From NCBI GenBank assembly GCA_021396245.1, contig WNYE01000096.1:90623-154622 (forward strand): DNA of 64,000 nucleotides, written 5' to 3'. The position numbers and the translations under genes were made by a program. The stretch is from Sporothrix humicola (taxonomy: Eukaryota; Ascomycota; Sordariomycetes; Ophiostomatales; Ophiostomataceae). The notes under the pieces are model-generated. The model was given only the letters and a program-made list of their open reading frames with translations. It did no database searches and was not told the DNA's origin. Below, in pieces: positions 21,946 through 32,546 of this stretch (the stretch's first letter is position 1; each line of letters begins with the position of its first letter).

Positions 21946-24900
21946 ATGGCGACAGAAAGCAAAGGACACGGGCCTCCACAACAACCACCGACAACACAAG
22001 CCACCGACATCACCGCCACGAAGATTACAGAAACAGAAACTCACAACGACGACAACACTGTCAAAAGTGACAGCAAAACGCTCGGCCACATTTCCGGAAA
22101 GACGGCCGGGATCAATGTGACGACAACACCGGCACACAAATTGTCCACAGGCGTCGACATCTCATCCACATCACCACTCTCCCGCCTCGCATCCCCCACT
22201 GAGTCGGACTTCTCCTTCTCGCCTCCCTCGGCCGGCTTCCTCTCATTACTAGGAGCCGCCACAGCAACTCCTCTCACGCCTTTGTCGTCGCTGGACGGCG
22301 GCGACGCGTGGTGCCCGCCCAGCGTGGGCAGCAGTGCAATGGCCGAAGACCGAGACCACGACGCAGCCGACACAGGAGACGTTATTGGTGACGATAACGG
22401 CAACAACCAGGACACAATCTTCCCCTTTGGCGACATGCCTAAATCTGCAGGGTAAGCAATTGGGTTGATTTCAGGTTTTCTTGGACTAGTTTCCTCTGCT
22501 TTTCATTCGTTCATTCGCCTGGCGTTCTTCAACACTCCTTCAACCGTGCTTTTTGCCAAACAGGGAAGTGCATTACGACACAGGTTGCATTGAGAAAAAA
22601 ATACACCCAAAAACCCGTCTACACGCAAAAGTTGAGTTTTAGTCACTGACCAGAACCCTGTTGTTTATTGTTTGCAGGTCCGAAAAGGGCGAAGCGCCTC
22701 AGCCGCCTTTGGGCCCAGGTGCTGCTAGTAGTAATACTACAGAAGGAGTGGGCGCGGTGGCGGCCGCTAATACGGCAAAAAGGGCCCAATCACCAGCGCC
22801 AATACGAGCCACTGGCGCTGCAACGGAAAAGGGGGGGCTCAGGGACACGAGATCCAAAAAAAGCACATCGGACAACAGCGCTGGTGCTAGCGACGAAAAC
22901 AACACCATCGCGACTTTGCGTGGTTCTGCGAGTACAAGCACGGTAGATGCCATCCGCGACGTCAACAGCGCCAAAGACGACTCGAAAGACGCAAAAGACG
23001 CAAAAAGCACCGACAGCGACGCCTCTGTGACGCCGATCATTGCGCCTTCTCAGGACGCCCGCAAACGCTGTGAGACCTCAAATCTCTCTGATTCTGCAGC
23101 ACAGCCAGCACCGCAGCCAGCACCGCAACACTCCGGTACTGCGACACAGCGTGTGACGCCGCATACGCGCGCGAGGGGCGAGAACCTCCTCCCCAACGAA
23201 AACCCTTCTCTCCATAATACAGCCGGCGCCGCAAAACCCCTTGCTGGCGCCTTCGCAACCACGTCGTTCACTACAAAAATCGTCCAGCCAAAGGCTGTCA
23301 AGCCGAAGCCATCGCCGCCGCCGCCGCCCCAGCAGCCCGCCATTGTCCGCACGACTTCCTCGCACGGCGACCTGCCATTACGACAGCCCGTACCCGACCC
23401 CAACGGCGGCTCGATTGGCATTGTTGGCAACATTGCCCAGCTCGAAGAAACAGCCGAGCAACTTTCTAGCACCGGCTCCATCGAGACGGCGATCCGCGAG
23501 GCACACCAGGAACTCAAGCGGAGCGACAGCCGACGGTCCTCGATTCTTGCGGCGAGCATACGGCAGGCTTCGTCACGAGCCACTTCAGTCGCCGACCCGT
23601 CAGAGGCACCACCATTACGACGGGAGTTCTCGAGACAGAGTTCCATTATCGAGCTGAACAGTGCCGCCCGCGCAGGCGCTTTTTCTCCCAACGACTACAT
23701 CATGTCTCCAAGCTCTTCGATTGCCGGCGGCGTCACGCGGCAGCGGTCGACTAGCAAGGCGAGCAGCACCGGCAGTGCACACGGCAGCCTGATGGCCAAC
23801 ATTCTCGGCATCTCCGACCAGTCGATTACTGGCGGTGACGACATCTTCCCCTTCCTTTCGCGGCACGGCCCTGGCAAGAGCTCCGTCCGTAGTGCTCGTT
23901 CTGGCAAGCTTTCCATGCCTGAGATTGCCGAGCTGGAGCCCCCATCCGCTCTCACACAAGACGCACTCGACGAGGCCGATCGTCGTATTGCGGCTGGTGA
24001 AGACAACGATGATGACGATACGATCCGTGCCAGCGCCCATCAGCATGTCGACGTTGAATCGGACGGTGAGGGTGAGGCTGCTATCGAAAGTCTACTGACG
24101 CCCAACCAAGAGTCATGGGCTCAACAACCAGCACTCGGCTCCTCAGCCGGTACTGACTCTGCCCTTCTCTCGTCCCGTTCACCACCACCTATCGCCCGTC
24201 CTTCCGTCACAGACTTCCTTGGCTACGCCTCACCACCACAATACGTACCCAACCCTGCTGGCTACCCTGAATATTCGCCCTCTGGCCACATGGAGATGCA
24301 TTCTCAAAACGAACTACACCACGCCAACGATGCTGAGACTGCACCACATGCAATCAATGAGCACGATACTGCACACGACACGGAGCACCACGCAGATGTA
24401 GAGAACGAGTTGGAGCGACCCACAACATCGGGATCTGGTGGCACTTTCGACCAGGCACAACTTGCATTTGACGACTTCGACGGCGTGCACTGTGATCCTG
24501 ATGTGGCAAGTTTGAGACGCTCTATTCGTGGTGGTGCACCTTCGATTCTGGAGCGGCCGCCATCTGAAGAGCCTGCCGCTCGCCAGACACCGCCCGCAGC
24601 ATTCAAGCAGCGCTTACCCATGCCTCCTCGCCCGACATCGTACCTCGATCCTCAAACCGGCCAGCAGATGCTCTTCTACCCTGCCCGTGTCCCTGCTATG
24701 CTGCAGCTGCCACAGAAGCTGTCGCGTAACCCCAAGGCATCCGAACGCAATGCACGCCGGTCGCAGGTCATGAGCATGATGATGCAAAACCGGAGCCCTG
24801 AATTGCGTGGAACCAAGCCAGAGCGCGCCTCGCGTGTCTGGCTTCCCGACCCGATGGAGGGCGACTCTGGTTCTCACTTTATGGGCGGCTCGGACACGCT

Positions 24901-27403
24901 CAGCCCCGACTTGACTTCCAACTCCATCTCACCCAATCCTCTGTCCCCTGCCCTGAGTGGCGATGCCGAGCACCCGGCACGATCACCGACAAGACAGTCC
25001 CTGCTGCGCATTGATGCGAACACCACTGCCGATGCCAGTCCTGAAATGGGTTCGCCTACTGGTGATGGCGAACAGGCCGACCTCAACCACCTCCGCCGCC
25101 CTTCACGCCTCATCGACTCTGACAGACGCAAGTCCCGCCTGTCGACAATGACCAAGCTGCCTGCCCAGCTCCGTGCCTCTGCCTACTTTGACATGCCTTC
25201 GACCACAGCCAACATTGAGGTCAAGAACGGCTCGGCCATGGATACTCTCGACAGCATTCTCGATGCCGCCGCGGCTGCACCTGTCAGCGCTTTCACAGAC
25301 CACCAGTTTGCCGGCGCTCTTGGCTCGGAAGTCTACGGTACCGAGAAGAAGAAGACGAAGAAGAAGGCCGGTGCGAATGCGGCCGGAAAGCAGCGCCCTG
25401 GAGTGTCGCCTGTCCAAAATGAACTGCCCACGTCCAAGTCAAGAGGTTCATTCATGAGCATGATGGGCCACATCCGCAAAGTCAGCGAGCCCGTCCACGA
25501 TGGTCGGTCCGAGTTTGAGGTGCCCCGTGTCCGTCGCCGCCTGTCCAAGAACTTTGACAATGCTATGCTGTCGCCGAGCCTGAGCGAGGGTACCAACGGT
25601 GTCCTGGCCCCTGATGCTGACGAGCGCGTTTCTGACGACGAAGAGTACGAGCGCGAGCATGGCGAAGAGGAGGAGGAGGAGGAGGAGGACAGCGAGGAAG
25701 AGGAGGACGAGGACGAGCTAGCTGGCGCTGCTTTCCAGGGTGCCCCGACAACTCTCCTCGCTGAACTCCAGCTCCGCAAGCAGCAGCAAAAGTTGCGTAC
25801 CCGTCCCATCAACCAAGCGTTCCCCAACGGCATGCACTCGACTCTTCTGGAGCTGGACGCCGTCGCCGAGATCGAACGGCGGACGCGTAAGGGCCGGAAG
25901 GTCAACCTGGCCTGGGAAGACCCCTCGATGCAGATTCTCGACAACCAGAGCGACGACGAAGATGTGCCCCTGGGCATGCTTTACGCAGCCAAGGCGGCCG
26001 GCCAGAACGATATTTCTGCTGTTGTTGCCGAGATGAACCGTCCCCTGGGTCTTATGGAGAAGAAGGAGCTTGAGGACAATGAGCCTCTGAGCAGACGCCG
26101 CGACCGTCTCCAAGGCCGCGACACGGCCGTCAGCATGTACCTGGGCCCCAACTTTGGCAGCAACGCCGTCAAGCGCCAGAGCATGCTGACTCTGACGCCG
26201 ACCCTGGCTGCTCTCAACCAGAACGGCGCAGGCCTTCCCGACAACCAGGGCGAGGACGGCGAGAAGGAAGGCGATGAAGATGCCGTCGAAGAGGTCGAAG
26301 ACGAGCCGCTCGCTGCTCGCCTCCAGCGCATCAAGGCCAAGGAGGAGAGTGAGCTGCCCCGTGCACGGCCCGTCAGTATGGCCTTTTCCGAAGAGCTGCT
26401 CAACCAATTCGTCGACCCCGAGGAAGAGGCCAAGGAGCGCGAGCGCGAGCTCGAAAAGGAAAAGGCCAAGGCGCAGCTGCCCGCTGAAGAAGAGGAGACG
26501 CTCGGCCAGCGCCGCCGCCGTCTGCAGGCCGAGAAAGAGGCCCGCGAGCAGGAGATGGGCGGTAGTGGCCTGGCTGTCAACGGCCAGGCCCTGCACGCTT
26601 TGACTGGCGGTACCGACCGTCTGTCCCGCCGCTTGTCTATGGCCAATGTTTTGTCAGCCCACCCTGCCGACACGGCCCGCGGCGCCTACAACCCCCGCGA
26701 GGCCGAGCGCATCCGCCGCGAGCAAGAAGCCGCCCGTGCTGCCTTTGACAAGGAGCAGAAGATGGCCGCCATGCGCGCCCAGATGCCGCGCAACATCAGC
26801 AACACAAGCCTCGGTGGCGGTGTGACCAAGGCCGGCGGATACCTCGGTGGCCGCCTCAATGACGGCACCGGCGGTATTGGCGGCCTGCTGAACCGCACGA
26901 CCATGCAGCAGCACCACGACGGCCCCGGTGTCGGCCACTGGGCGAACCCCGGCACGATGGGCGGTCCCATGGGCAATGCCAGCGTCCTGAACCTGGCACC
27001 GTCGGCCTCGATGGGTAACATGGCCGGCATGAACAACGTAAACGGCATGGGCACCATGACTGGTATGAACGGAATGAGCGGCATGGGCATGGGCGGTGTC
27101 AGCTACGGCTCCGGCCTCAACACCATGGGCATGAACGCCATGAACGGTATGGGCATGGGCATGAACAACCGCAGCACGAGCTTTGGCGGCTACGGCGGCA
27201 TGCCGCAGCAGCAGATGATGGGCAACAACGGCATGGCCTTTGGCGCGCCCGCGTACAATGGCTACGCTGGGATGCAGATGCCGATGCAAATGCAGATGCC
27301 CCAAATGGGCATACAAATGGGCGGAATGCCGATGCAGATGCCGATGCAGCAGCCGCCGCAGGCTGACCGTGTCGAGCGCTGGCGCCAGGGCGTTCTTCCT
27401 TGA
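21946..27403 (+). CDS. Large disordered fungal protein of unknown function (1743 aa)
   Basis: There are two exons, 21946-22451 and 22678-27403. The 226 bp intron (22452-22677) has donor GTAAGC, a CTGAC branch and acceptor TTGCAG. The junction is phase 2 and joins PKSAG to SEKGEAPQPP. The first 1100 residues are Ser/Thr/Pro/Ala-rich and look disordered. Two similar short motifs recur, DTIFPFGDMPKS at the exon 1 end and DDIFPFLSRHGPGK near residue 570. A Glu/Asp run lies near residues 1165-1185. A well-organised block follows at about 1208-1255 and includes PINQAFPNGMHSTLLELDAV and IERRTRKGRKVNLAWED. Charged predicted coiled coils lie around 1400-1540. The C-terminal 150 residues are extremely Met/Gly/Asn/Gln-rich and end VERWRQGVLP. 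I do not recognise a catalogued function. The start has the good context CCACAATGG. Confidence 0.9.
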
Positions 27404-27941
27404 GCGTCGTGAACGCTGTTTCCTTGTCTTGATTTTGTTTTACATCTACTTACACCGTCTGGTGATATTTCTTTTGTCTCTTTGTCATATATTGGAGGAT
27501 GTGTGCCTTTGGGTTGAGCACACTGCACTTGTACGTTTGGCATTGTTTTCTTGTAGCATCAAAGCGTTTGGGCGTGCCTTTTTTGAGAGCGAACATATAG
27601 AGGAGGCCACACATACATTAATACATTTCACGACCGTCTTACGCATATTGGATCCATGTTGGTGAAGTGCAACGAAAGTATCTGTATTCCTATCCGAACT
27701 CCAGTATCAAATTTTATCTATAGGGCAAACGTAGTAAAGACAACCGGATGCTGCTAGCATACGACAAGAAATATGGTGATCGCCGTACGATGATGGGAAA
27801 AGAAGAAAGGAAATGGTAAAAGCATGATGACGCATAACAGGAAATGAAGACAGTATAAAGGCAAACATGTAAAATGGCATCCAATACAACAAGGGCCTTT
27901 TGTGGCCCTCGATCAATACAGACTCTTCTCCGCTCCAGTCT
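27404..27941. other. Convergent 3' region
   Basis: About 540 bp separates the stop codons of two convergent genes, so both 3' UTRs and poly(A) sites should lie here. The sequence turns AT-rich, with no frame of interest. Confidence 0.6.
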
Positions 27942-29345
27942 CTACCTCCGCTTGGAAAAGGCGCCGCCAGACTTCTTCTGCAGCTTCGGCGGCGGTGCAG
28001 CCGCAGCGTCGTCCTCGTCATCCTCGTCGTCGTCGTCGTCTTCGTCGTCGACATCGTCAAAGTCCACCTCGTCCTCCTCGGCCACATCGTCCTCGTCCAT
28101 GTCCTCGACGTCATCGTCGTCCTCGGCATCGTCATCCTCGTCGCCCTCGCTGTCCTCGTCGTCGTCCTCGTCGAGCGCCTCCTCATCCGAGTCGGCAATG
28201 AAGGACTCGCCCGCAATGCCGGCGCCATTGACCAGAATCTGGCCAGCCTCGTCTTCGTCGTCCGACACATCATCCTCCTCGTGGTACGTCGCCACAAACT
28301 CGTCCTCGTCCTCGTCGTCGCCGCCTCGTGCGCCACGGCCGCCGCGTCTCCGGCCAGCACCCCGCCGGCTCACACCGCCCACGCCGTCCAGCGCCTTGCT
28401 GCTGCCGCCCGCCCGGCCGCCCACCGTGGCGATGCCGCTGTGGCCACCATTCGGCGTGTTGGCCGAGGCGCCCTGCCTCTGCAGCCGCCGCAGCTGCATC
28501 TGTGCCTCGAGCATGTCGAGCTTGCCTTTGAGCAGCAATAAGCTGTTGAGGCCGCGCGCGCGCTCCTCCAGCACCCGGTGCAGTTCTTGCAGTGCCCGCG
28601 TCACGCCCGCCTGGTTCGCCAGCAGCGCGCCGCCGTGTGTGATCAGCGTCCACTGCACCCAGCCGACCAGCGTGTGTGCGCGGCCGGGGCGGCGGTGGAT
28701 GCGCGTGGCCAGCTTCTGCAGCAGCGTGCCGGCGAGCGACGGGTCGAGGCGCTGGATGGTGTTGCGGACCCAGACGGCGTCGGTGGTGGTATTGAAACAA
28801 ACTTCGAGGTTGGCATCGTCGCCCGAGCGGAGGGCAGCATTCAGCAGGTGGCCGAGAGACGAGAGCGTGGGGGCGGCGGTCGACTTTGAGGCAACGCCGT
28901 TTTGTGTGGCCTCCGCATCTGGGTTCAGCTGGCTCAGGGCCGCTGTGACATCGACCGTCTCGTGCTCGCGGACAAGGTCGCCAAACGTCGGCTCGTGGTC
29001 GGCGTCGTCGTCCTCTTCGTTGTCGTCGTTCTCGGTGTCGGCCGACTTCTTTGTGCCGTTGACATGGCCGTTTGTCTGGGGTGCGTTGACCTCTTCTGTG
29101 GCAGCCTCCGGCTCGTCCTCGTCCATCAGGTCTGCATCCTCCTCCTCAACGTCGTCCTCCTCCTCGTCGCTGGAAATCTCAATCGCCTCGCCGACCGCCT
29201 TCTTTTTTGACTTGGTGTGCTTGGGCACCGAAACAACCGTCGTCTTAGCCTCGTTGATCCGTGCCTTGGCCATGGGCTTTGCGTTGCGAGTCGTCTGTGG
29301 CTGGGCGATGCGCACCGGCGGTGCTTTCCGCTTTGTGGACGACAT
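27942..29345 (-). CDS. UTP5: UTP5/WDR43-like small-subunit processome protein (Utp12 domain)
   Basis: This single exon encodes 467 residues from the ATG at 29345 (MSSTKRKAPPVRIAQPQTTR). An upstream in-frame ATG at 29417 would add 24 leader-like residues and is not preferred. Basic and acidic low-complexity segments occupy residues 1-130. A Utp12-type helical domain follows at about 155-265, with SLGHLLNAALRSGDD, VRNTIQRLDPSLAGTLLQKL and LVGWVQWTLITHGGALLANQ. This pattern resembles human WDR43 and yeast Utp5. A Gly/Arg patch (RRGAGRRRGGRGARGG) and a long Asp/Glu tail complete the protein. No WD40 propeller is encoded, unlike yeast Utp5. Known homologues belong to the t-UTP/UtpA complex that binds nascent pre-rRNA in the nucleolus. 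UTP5 fits best; another Utp12-domain protein remains possible. Confidence 0.85.
   Translation of the reverse strand: MSSTKRKAPPVRIAQPQTTRNAKPMAKARINEAKTTVVSVPKHTKSKKKAVGEAIEISSDEEEDDVEEEDADLMDEDEPEAATEEVNAPQTNGHVNGTKKSADTENDDNEEDDDADHEPTFGDLVREHETVDVTAALSQLNPDAEATQNGVASKSTAAPTLSSLGHLLNAALRSGDDANLEVCFNTTTDAVWVRNTIQRLDPSLAGTLLQKLATRIHRRPGRAHTLVGWVQWTLITHGGALLANQAGVTRALQELHRVLEERARGLNSLLLLKGKLDMLEAQMQLRRLQRQGASANTPNGGHSGIATVGGRAGGSSKALDGVGGVSRRGAGRRRGGRGARGGDDEDEDEFVATYHEEDDVSDDEDEAGQILVNGAGIAGESFIADSDEEALDEDDDEDSEGDEDDDAEDDDDVEDMDEDDVAEEDEVDFDDVDDEDDDDDEDDEDDAAAAPPPKLQKKSGGAFSKRR
28015..28200. repeat. GAN/TCN trinucleotide-rich tract coding for the acidic tail
   Basis: Imperfect runs of TCG, TCC and TCA on the plus strand encode the Asp/Glu-rich C-terminal tail of the UTP5-like protein. 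They also make a spurious poly-Ser frame on the opposite strand. Confidence 0.8.
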
Positions 29346-31204
29346 TGTGTATATGTGGGTGGTTGTTGGATTAAAGTGAGGTTGGTAGATAGATGCAACA
29401 AGAGATAAAGAAAACAAAAGACGAAATGTATAACGCAGGCGTTATTCGTCAAGGAAAGGCACTATCGATGTGCAGATTGCCTCTTCGTACAGAAACAATG
29501 CAATTGGAGAACGAGAGCAAAGAAAGAGAATATCGAGTTGGCTCGTCGTTCTGCTTCCCTCTTACTGCTATTCGGGGAAGGAAAAAATTGTTCTGAACCT
29601 CGTCCCCGTTCAGTTTTTTTTACTGGGTCGCTTTACTTTTTTCCTGGCAGTATCTTGTCCGCCTTTGGGTGGATCCTGAATGAGCACACGTGCCTGATCA
29701 CGAGTGTTGACTCTCGAAATATGACTAATACTGTGCGTGATGAGTCAGGTGATAATCTACACGTGACGCGACCTGTTCCAAAATCAGAAAATCGGATCCT
29801 CTGGAAATTGCGCACTGTGGCAGTGCTCTCATTTCAGGCATCAACCTCGGAAATGGGCACGGGTGCCTGCGTTGTGATTGGTTTCTGTAGTGGGTCCTGC
29901 AGCTCCCCATGGCAGCCTATTGGTGTTTGCGACATGCAAAAGCGGGTCTCGTCTCCCGTTCTTTCTCTTTTCCGTTACCTCAAGTTTTGATTGCTTTGAT
30001 GAGCATCGGTTCGAGGCCCACTGTATTTTTCTGAAACGGGACATTCATTGGCCGCCGAGCTCAGAGTCGGACCCACACCCGTCTCTTTCTGGGTGCTGGT
30101 ACGAAGGTACTTTGCGCAATGTACCCTCTGGCGCTGTCACCCAAATTACAGTGACCTGTGTCGCAAAGTTTTTGAGAAATTTTCGAGAACTGCGACAACG
30201 CGACGGCTATTCGCACCACTCTCACGCCCCGTTTGCCTCAGAGCCTTCCCTCAGCTTCCTCTGGCCTTGCCCTTTCTGCCATCGAGGCTCCGCAATCGCG
30301 ACAAGAAGAGGAAAGACCAAGACGACGAGAAGGACCAGACGGAAGAAAAAGGAAGACAAACAAAGACCGCATGGGTTCCACATGAAACTGGATCCCTCTT
30401 TATTTTCTTTTTGTTTCCTTCCAGACCTTCAGACGCGACAAAAGACAAAAACAAAAGAAAGAAACTACGAACCCAACAATCGAGTGAGCGCGTGCGCGTT
30501 CTCCACCACCAACGAAACGCATCGCGACTGTCATGATGGGATGCAGAGTCAGAAAGACGACCTGTCGCAAAGAAACGTCAATGTAAATACCGTCAATGAC
30601 GTGAATCGTTCCTAGCTTTTTTGGACTAGACAATGAGCTTTCAATGAATGATGTTCATTGAACACCTTCCTTTCACCAACTGAATAAACTTTGCGACGGC
30701 GCGGGAAGGTGCGACAGGACCTGCGCGATACCTGCCCGTTCCGGCGCGTCCATTCCACGTCGCAACCTAAATGCTTCAGCGCACGCTTTTCATGGCGCCA
30801 TGCTGTTGAGAATGATGTAGTCCATACTGAAAGTACTCAGGAGTAAGGGCATACGCACACGTTGAATTACTGTTCAATCGTCGCGGACCTTGCGCCGTCG
30901 ACATTTCGTGCCTGGTACTGCGCGCTGGATGTAAGTGATGATGTACCTGTTGCCTCGTCATCCGGCTCTGCCTTGCTGTTCGTCTCCATTGTCGGTCGCT
31001 CCTTCTGTTGTTGTTGCTTCTTCGTCACGATGTCCGCGTGCCTTGCTGCAGGCTGCTTTCTTTCTTCTTTCGTCTTGTTCAGTTGCTCGTTTGCTCGTCT
31101 TTTGGAAGGTTCATGTTGGCCGCGGCTTCCTTTTCAATGTTTTCTTTCACGCTTTCCGTGACCTGTGCGCTCGCAGTTGTGTTTGCGCCCGTGTTGCGCA
31201 CGTC

Positions 31205-31214
31205 CTCTGATTGG
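31205..31214 (-). promoter_or_regulatory. CCAAT box (reverse orientation)
   Basis: The plus strand reads CTCTGATTGG, so CCAATCAGAG lies on the minus strand about 1.34 kb before the BDF1 start codon. CCAATCA is the core bound by the HAP/NF-Y complex in fungi; function here is inferred from the match only. Confidence 0.35.
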
Positions 31215-31613
31215 CTGCGCGCTCTTTTAGTGGCGAGCCAGCGAGCCAGGGTACATAAGCAACAAGGCCGTTAGGATCTTTTTTTCGCCTTCCCCCTCGG
31301 TTTTCTTCGCTTTTCTTCCCTCTTTTATTTTTTTTTAGCGTCCCTTCCCTTTCCAGAGTCTCGACGCCGATCCAACGCACGGGCCATTACCTCACCCACA
31401 TAAACGCACCCCTCCCCCCCTTTTCACGCTTGCACGCCTTCGTTCTCATTCCCTTTTGTCCTCTCGTCCAACCACAGGCGAATCACAGATAAGAACAGAT
31501 CAGCGGCGCCCAACATACCTTTCGAAATAAATACCTCCCGCCTGCCGACCGGGACTCACATGTGTTTTTCGTTCTGATTTTTTGAAAACGCGACGTGCCT
31601 CCGACTCCACCAA

Positions 31614-31623
31614 CCAATCAGAG
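31614..31623 (+). promoter_or_regulatory. CCAAT box
   Basis: CCAATCAGAG lies here about 930 bp before the BDF1 start codon. It is the exact reverse complement of the element at 31205-31214, which strengthens the case for a functional pair, although chance is not excluded. Confidence 0.38.
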
Positions 31624-32546
31624 CCCGCCATTCCTCTACAGCGACTGCCAGCTAGTGTGTACCTTCCCCCCTCCCACCCTTCTGTTTCCCTCCTGCATCG
31701 CTCCTTCCTCGCCTCGCTTCCCCCCAAAAGTGCCCCAAACTCCCCCAATTTCCTCAGCGTAGGCTCCAAAGCCTGCTGCAAGACCCAGTCATTCTCGTTT
31801 TTCACGCGACCAAGTCCCCAGTTATTTTATTTTATTTACACTGTCACCTTTTTCTTTCCCAATCGCCGTGCTCTTTTGTTTTCTTTCTTTGATTTTATCT
31901 TTTTCTTCCTCCGTTCCTGCATTTGCCGGCCCTTAGTCATCAACACACCCGCCACAACTCATCCGCCACACCGTTTATCTAACGCCTGACAGCCTGTTAG
32001 CAGCCAACCACCGCTAGGAATTCATCCCCAGCCTCCCTATATTTCCTTATCCGACACCCACCGCAATAGTGAGTAACAAGTGCTATTATTCAGACTGCCA
32101 GCCTTCTCTTATTGTTTTCTTTGCGACACATATACCACTCCCCCTTGCGCATACTGTATTTTCTTTTTGTTTCTTTTTTCTGCCTTTCTGTCACTTTTTT
32201 GTTTCCCTCACGACCCCCTCATTTTTATTTTGCTTTTATTTGTCTGTTTCTTCGAGATCAATACGAATAAAAAAGAGGCGGGGCTTCGGGCGCATTCTCA
32301 TTCGCTTTTCTCCTCAATATATATTATCGCTTGCACCCATTTCGAGATTCAGACCACTGACACGCCGCGCCTGCTCCTCTAGCTTATCGCCGCTCCCGAT
32401 TTGTGTTCATGTCGCTGCTCTCCAACTAAGGCGCATCTCACCTCGCATAATTGACATTATTTTTTATCCCAATCCCTCGAATGGCTGTCATGACATCACC
32501 ACACCTGACAGACACCGCACCTCTCGATCACAAACTGCCATCCAAA

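Larger units (their letters stand above)
29346..32546. other. Divergent promoter region UTP5-BDF1
   Basis: About 3.2 kb lies between two divergently transcribed genes. The half nearest BDF1 (about 31260-32540) is pyrimidine-rich, as expected for a long leader. A GTGAGT donor-like site at 32072 could mark a leader intron, but I could not fix its acceptor. Two CCAATCAGAG boxes in opposite orientation are listed separately. No gene is seen. Confidence 0.5.

Noticed and set aside
30001..30020. GGTTCGAGGCC, a possible tRNA B box
   Set aside because: No A box, anticodon arm or acceptor-stem pairing lies at the proper distance.
31500..31805. Minus-strand frame that reads protein-like
   Set aside because: It is antisense to the C-rich BDF1 leader, which produces Gly/Arg/Glu-rich frames automatically.
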